This document shows positions 8,553-18,226 of a stretch of DNA of 64,000 bases, piece after piece (within the stretch, counting starts at the first letter, position 1; every line of letters begins with the position of its first letter). The stretch comes from Acidobacteriota bacterium (GTDB lineage: Bacteria; Acidobacteriota; Aminicenantia; Aminicenantales; Saccharicenantaceae): contig JBDKSB010000003.1 of assembly GCA_039683095.1 (NCBI GenBank), forward strand, positions 62,001-126,000, read 5' to 3'. The notes under the pieces are model-generated. The model did not search any database. It was not told the origin of the DNA and was given only the letters and a program-made list of their open reading frames with translations. The translations under genes were made by a program, and so were the position numbers.

Positions 8553-9440
8553 ATGAACGCGCGCCAACGTCCGACAGCCGCCCCGCTCGCCGTTGCCGTC
8601 ATGCTGTCGACGCTGGCTTTCGCCCTGGCGCCGCCGGAGGCCCGGCCCGCGCCGGCTTCTCCCGCCGGGGGACGGGACGAGGTCAGCCTGACCCTCCGGG
8701 AGAAGGTCATCAAGGACCTCAGCTCGTCCGGGCTGGTCCTGGCCTTCCACGTCCTCGTCGCCAACCCGGCCGAGGCGCCGCGTGAGCTTGTCCGCTACCG
8801 CTACCGGGTCCGCATCGACCAGAAGGAATACATCAACACGGAGATCGCCCTCGACGCGCCGCTGGCCGTGCCGGCCGGCGGCCGGACGCTCATCGCCCTG
8901 CCGGTCAAGATCACCTACGAGCTGTTGTTCAAGGTCACCGGGCCGATCGAGGGCCAGGCCCTCTGCGACATCGTCGGCGACATGTATTTCCGGAACGAGC
9001 GGCTGAAGGAGCAGAGAGCATCCTTCGCCTACAGCGGGGAGTTCCCGATCTTCAAGGACCCCGAGGTCGACCTGCTGCCCCTCGACGTCCTGGACCTGAC
9101 GGTCGGCGGGGCCGACGTGGTCTTCCATCCGCGGTTCAAGAACCTGAACCGCTACGATCTCATCGTCGAGACCATCGACTATGAGCTTTTCTTCAGCGGC
9201 CGCCCCGTGCAGGCCGGGTCCATCCCCGGCGACAAGAGCCTGCCTGGGACCGGCGAAAAGAGCTTCGCCCTGCCGTTCCTGCTGGATTTCTTCGAAGCCG
9301 GCGACGACGTCCGGGCCGGCTTCGCCCAGGACGAGTTCCCCTGCCGCTTCGCCGGGCGGGTCGTCATCGCCTCGGTTTGGGGACGGCTGGCCATCCGCTT
9401 CGACAGGACCCAGCCTCTCCGGCTCAACAAGAAGGTCTGA
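8553..9440 (+). CDS. Exported LEA-2 / WHy-domain protein
   Basis: 295 residues with a signal peptide (to about residue 27-30). The rest reads as two tandem LEA-2/WHy immunoglobulin-like modules: about 43-150 (VLAFHVLVANPAEAPRELVRYRYRVRID...VPAGG) and about 165-285 (FHPRFKNLNRYDLIVETIDYELFFSG). In this family the N-P/N-L turn followed by an alternating strand is diagnostic. WHy proteins are linked to desiccation or stress tolerance; the role here is unproven. It stands alone and converges on the next gene. Confidence 0.75.
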   Translation: MNARQRPTAAPLAVAVMLSTLAFALAPPEARPAPASPAGGRDEVSLTLREKVIKDLSSSGLVLAFHVLVANPAEAPRELVRYRYRVRIDQKEYINTEIALDAPLAVPAGGRTLIALPVKITYELLFKVTGPIEGQALCDIVGDMYFRNERLKEQRASFAYSGEFPIFKDPEVDLLPLDVLDLTVGGADVVFHPRFKNLNRYDLIVETIDYELFFSGRPVQAGSIPGDKSLPGTGEKSFALPFLLDFFEAGDDVRAGFAQDEFPCRFAGRVVIASVWGRLAIRFDRTQPLRLNKKV

Positions 9441-9450
9441 TCCCCCAAAC

Positions 9451-9480
9451 AAAAGGGCGCGCCCCCGGGGGGACGCGCCC
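9451..9480 (-). terminator. Terminator of the outer-membrane barrel gene (possibly bidirectional)
   Basis: Between the two convergent stops lies an imperfect hairpin with outer arms GGGCGCG and CGCGCCC. Read on the minus strand it ends in TTTT plus further T-rich sequence, which fits termination of the minus-strand gene. Confidence 0.8.
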
Positions 9481-9504
9481 GCACGTCGATCTTGAGGCCG
9501 GGAA

Positions 9505-10278
9505 CTAGAACCAGTAGCTCAATCCGGCTGTCAGAGCCAGCCCGCCCAGGTCGAGAGGCTCGAAGCCGGCGAACCAATTGTCGAGCTTGGCCTTGACCGA
9601 GTGATAGCGGACCTCGGCCTCGATGGTCGTCCGGTAGCCGATGGGGATCTGGAATCCGCCGAAGGCGTGCCAGCCGAAGGACGCGCCGCTCTCGCGGCCG
9701 AGCACCGACTCCACGGGATAGATGTCGACGTCGCCCAGTTCGGGATCGGGGTAGACCCAGGGATCGGCGAAGTTGACCATGTCGCCGAACATGCGCACGC
9801 TCCAGAAGACGAGGCTGGCGCCGCCGCCGAAGTAGGGGACGAGCTTCGCCCGCCGGCCGAGGGGCAGGAGCTTGACCGACAGCTGCAGCGGGGTCGAGGT
9901 GACCCGGAAGGAATGGGCGATATCGTTGCCCATGTAATATTCATAGGGGAACGCGAAATCGCCCTCGTCCAGGGAGTTCAGGACCCAGTCCCTGTAGTAG
10001 CCGTACTGGCTCCTGTTGAACGTGTCCAGGGCCAGGCTGAGGCTGATGTTCTTGCCGAGGAAGTAGTCGTAGGCGGCGCCGAGCATGGCCCCCCGGTAGT
10101 CGCTCTTGTTGAAGCTCATCTGGCTGAGCTCGATGGCCCAGAGGCTGTCGGGGTGGGCGGTCGGGTCGGTCGAGAACTGCGGCATGAAGAACCCCAGCCG
10201 GAACTGGACCGAATCGGAAAAAGCGAGGGTCGGGACGAGAAGAAGGAGTCCCGCGGCGAGGATGGTCAGCTTTTTCAT
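9505..10278 (-). CDS. Outer-membrane beta-barrel protein, unknown function
   Basis: 257 residues. A signal peptide (MKKLTILAAGLLLLVPTLAFS) is followed by alternating polar/aromatic strands (YYRDWVLNSL, LVPYFGGGASLVFW, TTIEAEVRYHSVKAKL) and a C-terminal LTAGLSYWF. The final Phe is the signal recognised by the BAM complex. This fits an OmpW/OmpX-like eight-strand barrel. ATG10278 is chosen over the longer frame because AGGAGG precedes it. Confidence 0.8.
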   Translation of the reverse strand: MKKLTILAAGLLLLVPTLAFSDSVQFRLGFFMPQFSTDPTAHPDSLWAIELSQMSFNKSDYRGAMLGAAYDYFLGKNISLSLALDTFNRSQYGYYRDWVLNSLDEGDFAFPYEYYMGNDIAHSFRVTSTPLQLSVKLLPLGRRAKLVPYFGGGASLVFWSVRMFGDMVNFADPWVYPDPELGDVDIYPVESVLGRESGASFGWHAFGGFQIPIGYRTTIEAEVRYHSVKAKLDNWFAGFEPLDLGGLALTAGLSYWF

Positions 10279-10301
10279 TTCGTTCCTCCTGTTCGCCATG
10301 A

Positions 10302-10310
10302 ATTATAGCA
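10302..10310 (-). promoter_or_regulatory. Extended -10 promoter of the barrel gene
   Basis: On the minus strand TGC then TATAAT (10307-10302) forms an extended -10 element; no good -35 is seen. The rest of 10311-10410 has a GC-rich inverted repeat (10323-10329 with 10340-10346) that I cannot assign. Confidence 0.65.
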
Positions 10311-10410
10311 AAAATTATGCCAGCCCGGACCTGGGGAGATCCGGGCCGCCGCCCCCGGGGGCTGTGCCCAAAACAGGTCAGGTGTCCTCCATGCCGGGCC
10401 GGGGGGGCGT

Positions 10411-10440
10411 TTGACTTTCGGGCCGGGGCCGGGATACCAT
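10411..10440 (+). promoter_or_regulatory. Promoter of the Sua5/TsaC gene, leaderless geometry
   Basis: TTGACT (10411-10416), 18-bp spacer, TACCAT (10435-10440). The GTG start follows after seven bases, so transcription should begin at or next to the start codon. No Shine-Dalgarno sequence. Confidence 0.65.
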
Positions 10441-10447
10441 CCCGGCC

Positions 10448-11095
10448 GTGACGAAGACCCTGATCGTGCCGCTCGACCCCGGCGCCGGGACCGCGTTCCC
10501 GGCCGGGGAGATAGCCGGCCGCCTGCTGGCCGGGGCCGTGGCCGCCTACCCGACGGAGACCTTCTACGCCCTGGGCGCGGCCGCCTTCGCCGGGAAAGCC
10601 GTGGACAGGATCTTCCGCCTGAAGAAGCGCGGGGCCTCCAAGCCCCTGTCCTTCATCGTCTCCGACATGGAAATGGTCCGCGAGGTCGCCGCCGCGATGC
10701 CCGCCGCGTTCACGGCCCTGGCCGCGGAATTCTGGCCGGGCCCGCTGACCCTCGTCCTCCCGGCCGCCGCCGGCCTGCCGGACCGGCTGCTCGGGCCGGG
10801 CCGGACGATCGCCGTCCGCATCCCGCCGCTCGCCTGGCTGCGGGCCCTGGTGCGGGAGATGAGCGAGCCGCTGACGGCGACCAGCGCCAACCTGGCCGGG
10901 GAGCCCGAGATCGCCGGGGCGGCCGAGGTCCGGGCCCTGTTCGAAGGGCAGGTCGACATCATCATCGACGGCGGCCCCGCGCCCGGCGGCCGGCCCTCGA
11001 CCATCGTGGACTTGTCCGCCGGGACGCCGCGCATCCTGCGCCAAGGGGCGATCCCCGCGGAACGGATAAAAGCATTTATCGGCGGCCCGGCTTGA
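10448..11095 (+). CDS. L-threonylcarbamoyladenylate synthase (Sua5/YciO/YrdC family)
   Basis: 215 residues. The enzyme makes threonylcarbamoyl-AMP from Thr, bicarbonate and ATP for the t6A37 modification of ANN-reading tRNAs. The YrdC fold signatures are present: AYPTETFYALG, RIFRLKKRGASKPLSFIV, WPGPLTLVLPA, AVRIPP and LTATSANLAGEP. There is no extra Sua5 C-terminal domain, so it is the short type. The start is GTG10448 because the frame's promoter sits immediately upstream and there is no ribosome site. Confidence 0.9.
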   Translation: MTKTLIVPLDPGAGTAFPAGEIAGRLLAGAVAAYPTETFYALGAAAFAGKAVDRIFRLKKRGASKPLSFIVSDMEMVREVAAAMPAAFTALAAEFWPGPLTLVLPAAAGLPDRLLGPGRTIAVRIPPLAWLRALVREMSEPLTATSANLAGEPEIAGAAEVRALFEGQVDIIIDGGPAPGGRPSTIVDLSAGTPRILRQGAIPAERIKAFIGGPA

Positions 11096-11137
11096 TCGCC
11101 GGCCGCGCCCCTTTCGAGACGCGCCCCCGATGCCCCG

Positions 11138-13114
11138 CTACTTGACGGTGGCCCCGGCCTCGATCTCGCGGTCGAAGAAGGGGACGACGGCCTTGTTGTC
11201 GGGGGTGATGGCGGCGAGCAGCATGGCCTGGGACTCGATGCCGCGGATGACCGCCGGCTTGAGATTGCAGATGACGATGAGCTTCTTGCCGACGAGCTCC
11301 TCCGGCGCGTAGGTCTCGGCGATGCCGGCGACCATCTGCCGCTGCTCCGTGCCGATGTCGATCTTGAGCTTGAGGATCTTGGTCGCGCCGGGAATGCGTT
11401 CGGCCTCGAGGATCCGGGCCACCCGGAGGTCCATCTTCTTGAATTCGTCGTAGCTGATGATGTCCATTCCCTTCGCTCCCTTCGTCGTCGTTTCGGGCCC
11501 CGCGGCCGGCGCGGCGGCCGGTCCCGCGGCCTGGGTCCCGGCCTCGTCGGCCAGGAAGTCCTTCAGCGCCACCCTCGGGAAGAGCGCCTGCGGCGTCCCG
11601 ACCTTGCGGCCGGGGCCGAAGCCGCGGAATTCGATCTTCTCCCAAGGCACGTCGGACGGCTTGGCCGGCTCCCCGAGGAAGCCCCAGACCTTCTCGACCG
11701 ACCGGGGCATCACGGGGTAGGCGAGATAGCTCGCGCCGCGGATGGCCGCCGCGGCCTGGAGCAGGACACGCCCCAGCCTGGGCCGCCGGGCCGGGTCCTT
11801 GGCCATGATCCAGGGCTCGTTGTCGGCCAGGTACTTGTTGACCCGGCCGATGTAGGCCCAGATCTCCTCGAGGGCCTTGTTGAGGGCGCAGGCGTCATAG
11901 AGTTCGAAGACGCGGCCCTTGAGCTCCTCGAACCCGGTCCGGACGGCGGCGTCCTCGGCCGTCTCCTCGCCGGGAGCGTCGATCGTCCCGCCGAAGTAGT
12001 TGCCGATCATCGTCAGCGTCCGCTGGACCAGGTTGCCGAAGTCGTTGGCCAGGTCCGAGTTGACCCGGTGCAGGAAGCCCTCGTGGGAGAAGTTGCCGTC
12101 CTGGCCGATGGGGATCTCGCGCAGCAGGAAGTAGCGCAGCGGGTCCGGCCCGAAGGCCTTCAGCAGGACGTGCGGGTCGAGGACGTTGCCCCGGGACTTG
12201 GACATCTTGGTGTCGTCCTTGAGCCACCAGCCGTGGCCGTAGACCGTGCGGGGCAGGGGCAGGCCGGAGGCCATCAGGAAGGCCGGCCAGTAGACCGCGT
12301 GGAACCTCAGGATGTCCTTGCCGACCAGGTGGATGTCGGCCGGCCAGAACTTCTCGAAGCGGTCCATGTTCCAGTCGTAGCCGATGGCCGTGACGTAATT
12401 ATGGAGGGCGTCGAACCAGACGTAGATGGTGTGCTTGGGATCGCCAGGCACCGGCACGCCCCACTTGACCGTCGTCCGGGTGATGCTCAGGTCCTTGAGC
12501 CCGCCCCGGACGAAGCTGGCGACCTCGTTCATCCGGCTCTGCGGCCGGACGAAATCGGGGTGCTCCTCGTAGAGCTTAAGGAGCCTGTCCTGGTAGGCCG
12601 ACAGGCGGAAGAAGTAGGTCTCCTCGGAGACGACCGAGGCCTTCTTGCCGCAGTCGGGGCAGGTCTTGCACCCGTCGGCCTCGACGGGCACGTCGTCGGC
12701 GAGGAAGTTCTCGTCGGAGACGCAGTACCAGCCCCGGTACGTGCCCTTGTATATGTCGCCCCTGCCGAGCAGGATCTGGAAGAGCTTCTGGACGCCCTTC
12801 TCGTGGAAGTCCATGGTCGTGCGGACGAAGAAGTCGTAACGGATATCGAGGGCCTGCCACAGGTCCTGGGCCCGGCCGACCACGGAATCGGCCAGGGCCT
12901 TGGGGGTCATCCCCCTTTCGGCCGCCGCCTTCTCGATCTTCTGGCCGTGTTCGTCCGTCCCGGTCAGGAAGAAGACGTCCTTGCCGGCCAGCTTCTGGAA
13001 GCGGGCCAGCGTGTCGGCGATGATGGTCGTGTAGGCGTGCCCGATGTGGGGCACGTCGTTGACGTAATAGATCGGCGTCGTGATATAGAAGGTCTTTTTA
13101 GAGTTCTTGGCCAC
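11138..13114 (-). CDS. metG: Methionyl-tRNA synthetase with C-terminal tRNA-binding domain
   Basis: 658 residues, class I synthetase charging tRNA-Met. HIGH is at about residue 23-26 and KMSKS at about 300, with a CxxC zinc-knuckle (KTCPDCGKK) in the connective peptide. After an Ala/Pro linker (about 520-545) a full EMAPII/Trbp111-type domain follows ([12 protein letters not shown]...IVICNLKP), which raises tRNA affinity and makes dimers. The start is GTG13114, preceded by AGGAGG at eight bases; it overlaps folE by 17 bases. Confidence 0.95.
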   Translation of the reverse strand: MAKNSKKTFYITTPIYYVNDVPHIGHAYTTIIADTLARFQKLAGKDVFFLTGTDEHGQKIEKAAAERGMTPKALADSVVGRAQDLWQALDIRYDFFVRTTMDFHEKGVQKLFQILLGRGDIYKGTYRGWYCVSDENFLADDVPVEADGCKTCPDCGKKASVVSEETYFFRLSAYQDRLLKLYEEHPDFVRPQSRMNEVASFVRGGLKDLSITRTTVKWGVPVPGDPKHTIYVWFDALHNYVTAIGYDWNMDRFEKFWPADIHLVGKDILRFHAVYWPAFLMASGLPLPRTVYGHGWWLKDDTKMSKSRGNVLDPHVLLKAFGPDPLRYFLLREIPIGQDGNFSHEGFLHRVNSDLANDFGNLVQRTLTMIGNYFGGTIDAPGEETAEDAAVRTGFEELKGRVFELYDACALNKALEEIWAYIGRVNKYLADNEPWIMAKDPARRPRLGRVLLQAAAAIRGASYLAYPVMPRSVEKVWGFLGEPAKPSDVPWEKIEFRGFGPGRKVGTPQALFPRVALKDFLADEAGTQAAGPAAAPAAGPETTTKGAKGMDIISYDEFKKMDLRVARILEAERIPGATKILKLKIDIGTEQRQMVAGIAETYAPEELVGKKLIVICNLKPAVIRGIESQAMLLAAITPDNKAVVPFFDREIEAGATVK

Positions 13115-13679
13115 TGCCGTGTCCTCCTCGGATGAGCATCATGGCCTCGGCCCGCGTCGCCGGGTTCTTGCGGAAGACGCCGCGGACGGCCGAGGTCACC
13201 GTGATCGACTTGGGCTTCTTGGCCCCGCGCATCGACATGCACATGTGCTCGGCCTCGATCACGACCATGACGCCCAGGGGCTCGAGGTGCTTGTCGAGCA
13301 GGTCGGCGATCTGCTTCGTCAACCGCTCCTGCACCTGGAGCCGCCTGGACAGGGCCTCCACGACCCGGGCGATCTTGCTCAGCCCGACGATGCGCCCGGC
13401 CTTCGGAATATAGGCCACGTGGGCCACTCCCGCGAAGGGGAGGAGATGATGCTCGCACATCGAATAGAGGGGGATGCTCTTGATGAGGACCATCTCGTCG
13501 TGCTTCTCGTCCTCGATGACGCGGAGGTTCCGCGTCGCCTCCTCTTCGGTGCCGCCGAGGATCTCGGCCAGCATGTGGGCCACCCGCTGCGGCGTCGCCT
13601 TGATGCCGGGGCGGCCGGGGTCCTCGCCGACGCCCTCGAGGACGAGGCGGACGCCCTTCTCGATCTTCTTGGGATCCAT
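13098..13679 (-). CDS. folE: GTP cyclohydrolase I
   Basis: 193 residues. Converts GTP to 7,8-dihydroneopterin triphosphate, the entry to folate, tetrahydrobiopterin or queuosine precursors. The family core [20 protein letters not shown] carries the zinc ligands (Cys, His), and [26 protein letters not shown] and [17 protein letters not shown] complete it. ATG13679 is taken because the protein then begins with the usual helix; ribosome-site support is modest (AAGGA). It lies between larC and metG in one operon. Confidence 0.95.
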   Translation of the reverse strand: MDPKKIEKGVRLVLEGVGEDPGRPGIKATPQRVAHMLAEILGGTEEEATRNLRVIEDEKHDEMVLIKSIPLYSMCEHHLLPFAGVAHVAYIPKAGRIVGLSKIARVVEALSRRLQVQERLTKQIADLLDKHLEPLGVMVVIEAEHMCMSMRGAKKPKSITVTSAVRGVFRKNPATRAEAMMLIRGGHGSGQEL

Positions 13680-13708
13680 GATGTCCTTGCTTTCGCCTCC
13701 GGCCGCCG

Positions 13709-14878
13709 CTAGGGCTTCCCCGTGAAGCCGCTCGCGGCCCGGCGGGCGATCTCTTTCAGCGGCCTCCCGGTCCGGCGGGCCGCCGCAACGAGGTCGTCGT
13801 ATTCCGGCTGGACGTTGACCGTCCGGCCGGCCAGCCTGGCCACCTTGACGCCGATCTTCCGGCCGTCCACCCTGACGGTCCGGACCTCGCGCTCGAGGAC
13901 GCGGCGGCCGACCGGATAATAGCGGACGCCGATCGAGGTCGTCTCGCGGAAGACCGCCTCGATCAGGTCGTCCAGGCGGGCGGACTCGACCAGGAGCGAG
14001 AGCTTGGTCCCCAGCCGGTTCTTCTTCATGACCACGGCGGAAAGGGTGGCGTCGAGCGCGCCTTCCTCCAGGGCCCGCTCCAGGAAGTGGGCCAGGAGCT
14101 GGGGCGTGGCGTCGTCGATCGTCGCCTCGATGATGTAGACGCTCTTGCCCGGGTCGAACGAGCCGGCCTCGCCGTAGTAAACCCTCAGGATATTGGGGAT
14201 CTCGGGGAATTCCTTCGTCCCGGCGCCGCGGCCGATCTTCTCGTAAGCGAGCTCGGGCAGACCGGCGAATCTCCCGGCCAGGGCCGAGACGATGGCCGCG
14301 CCGGTCGGGGTCACGAGCTCGGATTCGACCCAGGCGGAGTAGACCGGAACCTTCGTCAGCAGCTCGGCGACCGCCGGCGGCGGCACGGCCAGCCGGCCGT
14401 GTGACGTCCGGATCCAGCCCGAGCCGACGTTGAGCGGCGAGCAATAGACCTCGCCGACGCCCAGCTCCTCGAGGAGGAAGGCGGTCCCGACGACGTCGAC
14501 CAGGGCGTCGTCGGCCCCGGCCTCGTGGAGGTGGGCTTCCTTGAACTTCCGGCCGTGGACCTTCGCCTCGGCCTCGAACAGCCGCCGGAAGACCGCCTGG
14601 GCCCGGTCCTTGACGGCCGGCGCGAAGCGGCTCTTGAGGACGACCCGCTCGACGTCGGCGAACGTCCGCTCGCCGTGCTTGCGATCCCGGATCTCGACGT
14701 CGACCTTGACCGCGGCGAAGCCGCCCCGGCGGACCCGGCGGACGGCGATCTCCACCGGCAGGCGGAGCCCGGCCATCCGGTCCCTGAACAGGGCCGGATC
14801 GACCCCCAGGTCCAGGAGCGCGCCGAGGCACATGTCGCCGCTGACTCCCGACGAAGCGTCGAGATAGACGTACTTCAT
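13709..14878 (-). CDS. larC: Nickel-pincer cofactor biosynthesis protein LarC
   Basis: 389 residues. LarC is the CTP-dependent nickel insertase that finishes the nickel-pincer nucleotide used by LarA-type racemases. The family start [14 protein letters not shown], the [16 protein letters not shown] motif, PTGAAIV and the C-terminal [20 protein letters not shown] are all present. It is one uninterrupted frame, unlike the larC1/larC2 arrangement known in Lactobacillus. No larA, larB or larE is in the window, so the cofactor user must lie elsewhere. Confidence 0.93.
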   Translation of the reverse strand: MKYVYLDASSGVSGDMCLGALLDLGVDPALFRDRMAGLRLPVEIAVRRVRRGGFAAVKVDVEIRDRKHGERTFADVERVVLKSRFAPAVKDRAQAVFRRLFEAEAKVHGRKFKEAHLHEAGADDALVDVVGTAFLLEELGVGEVYCSPLNVGSGWIRTSHGRLAVPPPAVAELLTKVPVYSAWVESELVTPTGAAIVSALAGRFAGLPELAYEKIGRGAGTKEFPEIPNILRVYYGEAGSFDPGKSVYIIEATIDDATPQLLAHFLERALEEGALDATLSAVVMKKNRLGTKLSLLVESARLDDLIEAVFRETTSIGVRYYPVGRRVLEREVRTVRVDGRKIGVKVARLAGRTVNVQPEYDDLVAAARRTGRPLKEIARRAASGFTGKP

Positions 14879-14887
14879 GGTCCATTA

Positions 14888-14916
14888 AGAATATCGTTTT
14901 CATGGGAAAAATGCAA
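14888..14916 (-). promoter_or_regulatory. Promoter of larC-folE-metG, near-leaderless geometry
   Basis: On the minus strand TTGCAT (14916-14911), 17-bp spacer, TATTCT (14893-14888), then nine bases to ATG14878. No Shine-Dalgarno sequence is present. Confidence 0.65.
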
Positions 14917-14927
14917 AATCGCGGGGG

Positions 14928-14957
14928 TTGACTCGGCCTCGCGGAAAAATGTATATC
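14928..14957 (+). promoter_or_regulatory. Promoter of the methylthioadenosine phosphorylase gene
   Basis: TTGACT (14928-14933), 18-bp spacer, TATATC (14952-14957), then GAGGAGG before ATG14974. It is back to back with the larC promoter within 95 bases. Confidence 0.7.
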
Positions 14958-14973
14958 AAGGCGAGGAGGATCC

Positions 14974-15864
14974 ATGGCCGGAACAAAGAAGAGCGCGCCT
15001 CCCGTGGCCACGATCGGCATACTCGGCGGCACGGGGCTCTACGAGATCGAGGGCTTCAGGAACAAGAGGGAGGTCCGGCTGCGGACGCCCTTCGGCGAGC
15101 CCTCCGGTCCCTATGTCGTCGGCACCCTCGAGGGCCGGCGGGTGGTCTTCCTGGCCCGCCACGGCCAGGGCCACCGGCTCCTCCCGGCCGAAGTCCCGTA
15201 CCGGGCCAACATCTTCGGGTTCAAGAAGCTGGGCGTCGAGCGGCTGATCTCGATCAACTCGGTCGGCTCTCTCCGCGAGGACATCCCGCCGCGGGACATG
15301 GTCCTGCCCGACCAGTTCTTCGACCGCACCCGCCGGGCCGGCACGTTCTTCGGCGGCGGGCTCGTCGCCCATGTCAGCCTGGCCGAGCCGGTCTGCCCCG
15401 ACCTGGCCGCGACGCTCCATGACGCGGCCGCGAGCCTGGGCCTGAGGGCCCGCCTGGGCGGCACCTACGTCTGCATCGACGGGCCGGCCTTCTCGACCAA
15501 GGCCGAGTCGAAGGCCTACCGGTCCTGGGGCGGCACCGTCGTCGGCATGACCGCGGCCACCGAGGCCAGGCTCTGCCGTGAAGCCGAGATCTGCTACGCC
15601 ACCCTGTGCCTGGTGACGGACTACGACGTCTGGCACGAGACCGAGGAGCCGGTGACGGTCGAGCTCGTCCTCCAGAACATGTCCTTCAACATCGCCAACG
15701 CCAGGGAGGTCCTCAGGAAGGCCGTGGCGGCGATGGGGAAGGACGCCAAGCCAGGCTGTGACTGCAGTTCGGCCCTCCGGAACGCCATCGTCACGGCGGC
15801 GGGCGTCATCCCGGCGGCGACGAAAAGGGCCCTGGCCCCGATCGTCGGGAAGTACCTGGGATAG
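14974..15864 (+). CDS. mtnP: S-methyl-5'-thioadenosine phosphorylase (PNP family)
   Basis: 296 residues. Cleaves methylthioadenosine with phosphate to adenine and methylthioribose-1-phosphate in methionine salvage. The MTAP signatures are clear: [99 protein letters not shown] precedes the ATG. The next gene, 16 bases on, is a sugar kinase in the same direction and probably the same transcript. A related purine nucleoside specificity is possible. Confidence 0.92.
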   Translation: MAGTKKSAPPVATIGILGGTGLYEIEGFRNKREVRLRTPFGEPSGPYVVGTLEGRRVVFLARHGQGHRLLPAEVPYRANIFGFKKLGVERLISINSVGSLREDIPPRDMVLPDQFFDRTRRAGTFFGGGLVAHVSLAEPVCPDLAATLHDAAASLGLRARLGGTYVCIDGPAFSTKAESKAYRSWGGTVVGMTAATEARLCREAEICYATLCLVTDYDVWHETEEPVTVELVLQNMSFNIANAREVLRKAVAAMGKDAKPGCDCSSALRNAIVTAAGVIPAATKRALAPIVGKYLG

Positions 15865-15880
15865 GGCCGGGGCGGGCGCC

Positions 15881-16780
15881 ATGAGCCTGGTCATCGTCGG
15901 GTCGGTCGCCTTCGACACCGTCCGCACGCCCTGGGGCGACCGGGAGAGGATCGTCGGCGGCTCGGGGACGTACTGCTCGCTCGCGGCCAGCTTCTTCACC
16001 CGGCCGCGCGTCGTCGGCGTCGTCGGCCGCGACTTCCCGCGCAAGACGATCGCCTTCCTCCGGTCGCGCGGCGTCGACCTGGCCGGGCTCAAGATCAAGG
16101 CCGGCAAGACCTTCCATTGGGAAGGGAAGTACGAGGACGATCCCAACCGCCGGACGACCCTGCGCACGGACCTCAACGTCTTCGCCGACTTCCGGCCGGA
16201 GATCCCGGCGGCCTACCGGAACTCTCGCATCGTCTACCTGGCCAACCTCAACCCGGAGCACCACGAGTTCGTCCTGGGCCAGTTCCGCCGGCCGGCCCTG
16301 GTGGCCATGGACACGATCCGCCTCTGGATCGACACGAAGCGGGAGGCCCTGCTCAAGGAGCTCGGCCGGAGCGACATCTTTTTCGCCAACGACGAGGAGG
16401 CCCGCCTGATCACCGGCGAGCTGAACCTCATCGCCGCCGGCAAGGCCCTCCTCGGGCTCGGCCCGTCGCTGGTCGTCCTCAAGAAGGGCGAGCACGGCGC
16501 GCTCGTCTTCCGCCGGAACTTCGTCTTCGGCGTGCTGGCCCACCCCTGCGAGCATGTCATCGACCCGACCGGGGCCGGGGACAGCTTCGCCGGCGGCTTC
16601 CTCGGCTATCTCGACAAGCGCCGGACCCTGGCCGCGCGGGACGTGCGCCGGGCCGCGGTCTACGGCAGCGTCATGGCCTCGTTCGCCATCGAGGATTTCG
16701 GGATCGGCCGCTTTCAGGCGCTCGACCGGGACCTGGTCGAGGGCCGGTTCAGGCAGTTCCGCAAGCTGACGACATTCTAG
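15881..16780 (+). CDS. PfkB/ribokinase-family sugar or nucleoside kinase
   Basis: 299 residues. The PfkB fold shows as GGSGTYCSLAASFF near the N-terminus (substrate lid), VGVVGRDFPR, and the signature DPTGAGDSFAGGFLGYL with the catalytic Asp and anion hole. The substrate is not readable; position behind the methylthioadenosine phosphorylase suggests a ribose- or nucleoside-type salvage substrate. ATG15881 is used since it begins the conserved first strand (SLVIVGSVAFD); a longer frame would overlap the upstream gene. Confidence 0.85.
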   Translation: MSLVIVGSVAFDTVRTPWGDRERIVGGSGTYCSLAASFFTRPRVVGVVGRDFPRKTIAFLRSRGVDLAGLKIKAGKTFHWEGKYEDDPNRRTTLRTDLNVFADFRPEIPAAYRNSRIVYLANLNPEHHEFVLGQFRRPALVAMDTIRLWIDTKREALLKELGRSDIFFANDEEARLITGELNLIAAGKALLGLGPSLVVLKKGEHGALVFRRNFVFGVLAHPCEHVIDPTGAGDSFAGGFLGYLDKRRTLAARDVRRAAVYGSVMASFAIEDFGIGRFQALDRDLVEGRFRQFRKLTTF

Positions 16781-16830
16781 GACACGCGCCGGCCCCGGCC
16801 CGTCCGGGACGCGGCGGGGGAGGATAAAAA

Positions 16831-18213
16831 ATGGCAGAGATCAAGCCGCCCATGGAGCCTTTTCGCATCAAGGCCGTCGAGCCGCTGCGCGCGACCACGC
16901 GCCGGGAGCGGGAGACGCTGCTCAAACAGGCCGGCTTCAACCCGTTCGGCCTGCCGGCCGACAAAGTGACCATCGACCTGCTGACCGACTCCGGCACCTC
17001 GGCCATGAGCGACAACCAGTGGGCCGGGATCATGACCGGGGACGAGTCCTACGCCGGGGCCCGCAACTTCTACAACCTCGAGGAGTCCGTCCGCTCCATC
17101 TTCGGCTTCAGCCATGTCATCCCGACGCACCAGGGCCGGGCGGCGGAACGCGTCCTCTTCACCTCGATCCTGAAGAAGGGCGACAGCGTCCCCAGCAACA
17201 TCCACTTCGACACGACCCGGGCCAACATCGAGGTCCTCGAGGCCAGGGCCGAGGACCTGGCTGCCGCCCCGGCCTACGACCCCGACTCGAACGAGCCGTT
17301 CAAAGGCGACATGGACGTGGCCAAGCTGAAGAAGTTCATCGAGCGGCGGGGCCGGGAGCGGGTGCCGCTGGTCATGATGACGGTGACGAACAACAGCGGC
17401 GGCGGCCAGCCGGTCTCGCTCAAGAACATCAAGGAGACGAGCGAGGTCTGCGCCCACTTCGGCGTCCCGTTCTTCCTGGACGCCTGCCGCTTCGCCGAGA
17501 ACGCCTGGTTCATCAAGAAGCGGGAGAAGGGCTACGCCAAGAAGAGCGTCCTCGAGATCGCCCAGGAGATGTTCTCCTACGCCGACGGGGCGACCATGAG
17601 CGGCAAGAAAGACGCCCTGGTCAACATCGGCGGCTTCGTCACCCTGGACGACGACGCCCTGGCCGAGAGGATCAAGAACAACCTGATCATCAGCGAGGGC
17701 TTCACCACCTACGGCGGGCTGGCCGGCCGCGACCTGGAGGCCATGGCCCGCGGCCTCAAGGAGGTGCTCGACGAGGACTACCTCGAGCACCGGACGGCCC
17801 AGGTGGCCTACCTCGGCGGTCTCGTCGACCAGGCCGGCGTGCCCGTCCTGAAGCCGTTCGGGGGCCACGCCGTCTACATCCTGGCCGACCGCTTCCTGCC
17901 GCACATCCCCCGGGCCCAGTATCCCGGCTGGGCCCTGACCGTGGCCCTCTACCGCGAGTACGGCATCCGGTCCGTCGAGATCGGCGGGGTCATGTTCGGG
18001 CGCAAGACGGGCAAGGGGAAGGAAGAGGCCTACCCGGCCCTGGAACTCGTCCGGCTGGCCGTCCCGCGGCGCGTCTACACGGCCTCGCACCTGCGCTACG
18101 TCGCCGAGGCGCTCATCGACCTCCACAAGAACCGGGACAAGGTCAAGGGGCTGCGGATCGTCCGCGAATCGCCCTTCCTGCGGCACTTCACCGCCCGGCT
18201 CGAGGAGATCTGA
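16831..18213 (+). CDS. tnaA: Tryptophanase
   Basis: 460 residues. PLP enzyme that splits tryptophan into indole, pyruvate and ammonia. The PLP lysine is in MSGKKDA (about 259-260). Tyrosine phenol-lyase is the close alternative, but the positions that separate the two favour tryptophanase: Asp127 in FDTTR (Thr in the lyase), VEIG around 390 (MERG in the lyase) and His452 in RHFTARL (Phe in the lyase). GGAGG with a short A-rich spacer precedes the ATG. Only 50 bases separate it from the kinase gene and they hold no TnaC-like leader. Confidence 0.9.
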   Translation: MAEIKPPMEPFRIKAVEPLRATTRRERETLLKQAGFNPFGLPADKVTIDLLTDSGTSAMSDNQWAGIMTGDESYAGARNFYNLEESVRSIFGFSHVIPTHQGRAAERVLFTSILKKGDSVPSNIHFDTTRANIEVLEARAEDLAAAPAYDPDSNEPFKGDMDVAKLKKFIERRGRERVPLVMMTVTNNSGGGQPVSLKNIKETSEVCAHFGVPFFLDACRFAENAWFIKKREKGYAKKSVLEIAQEMFSYADGATMSGKKDALVNIGGFVTLDDDALAERIKNNLIISEGFTTYGGLAGRDLEAMARGLKEVLDEDYLEHRTAQVAYLGGLVDQAGVPVLKPFGGHAVYILADRFLPHIPRAQYPGWALTVALYREYGIRSVEIGGVMFGRKTGKGKEEAYPALELVRLAVPRRVYTASHLRYVAEALIDLHKNRDKVKGLRIVRESPFLRHFTARLEEI

Positions 18214-18226
18214 CGGCCGGGAGGCC

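Noticed and set aside
10323-10346. GC-rich inverted repeat as a terminator
   Set aside because: No T-run on either strand and no gene ends there.
16831-18213. Tyrosine phenol-lyase for the 16831 gene
   Set aside because: Asp127, the VEIG segment and His452 match tryptophanase rather than the lyase.
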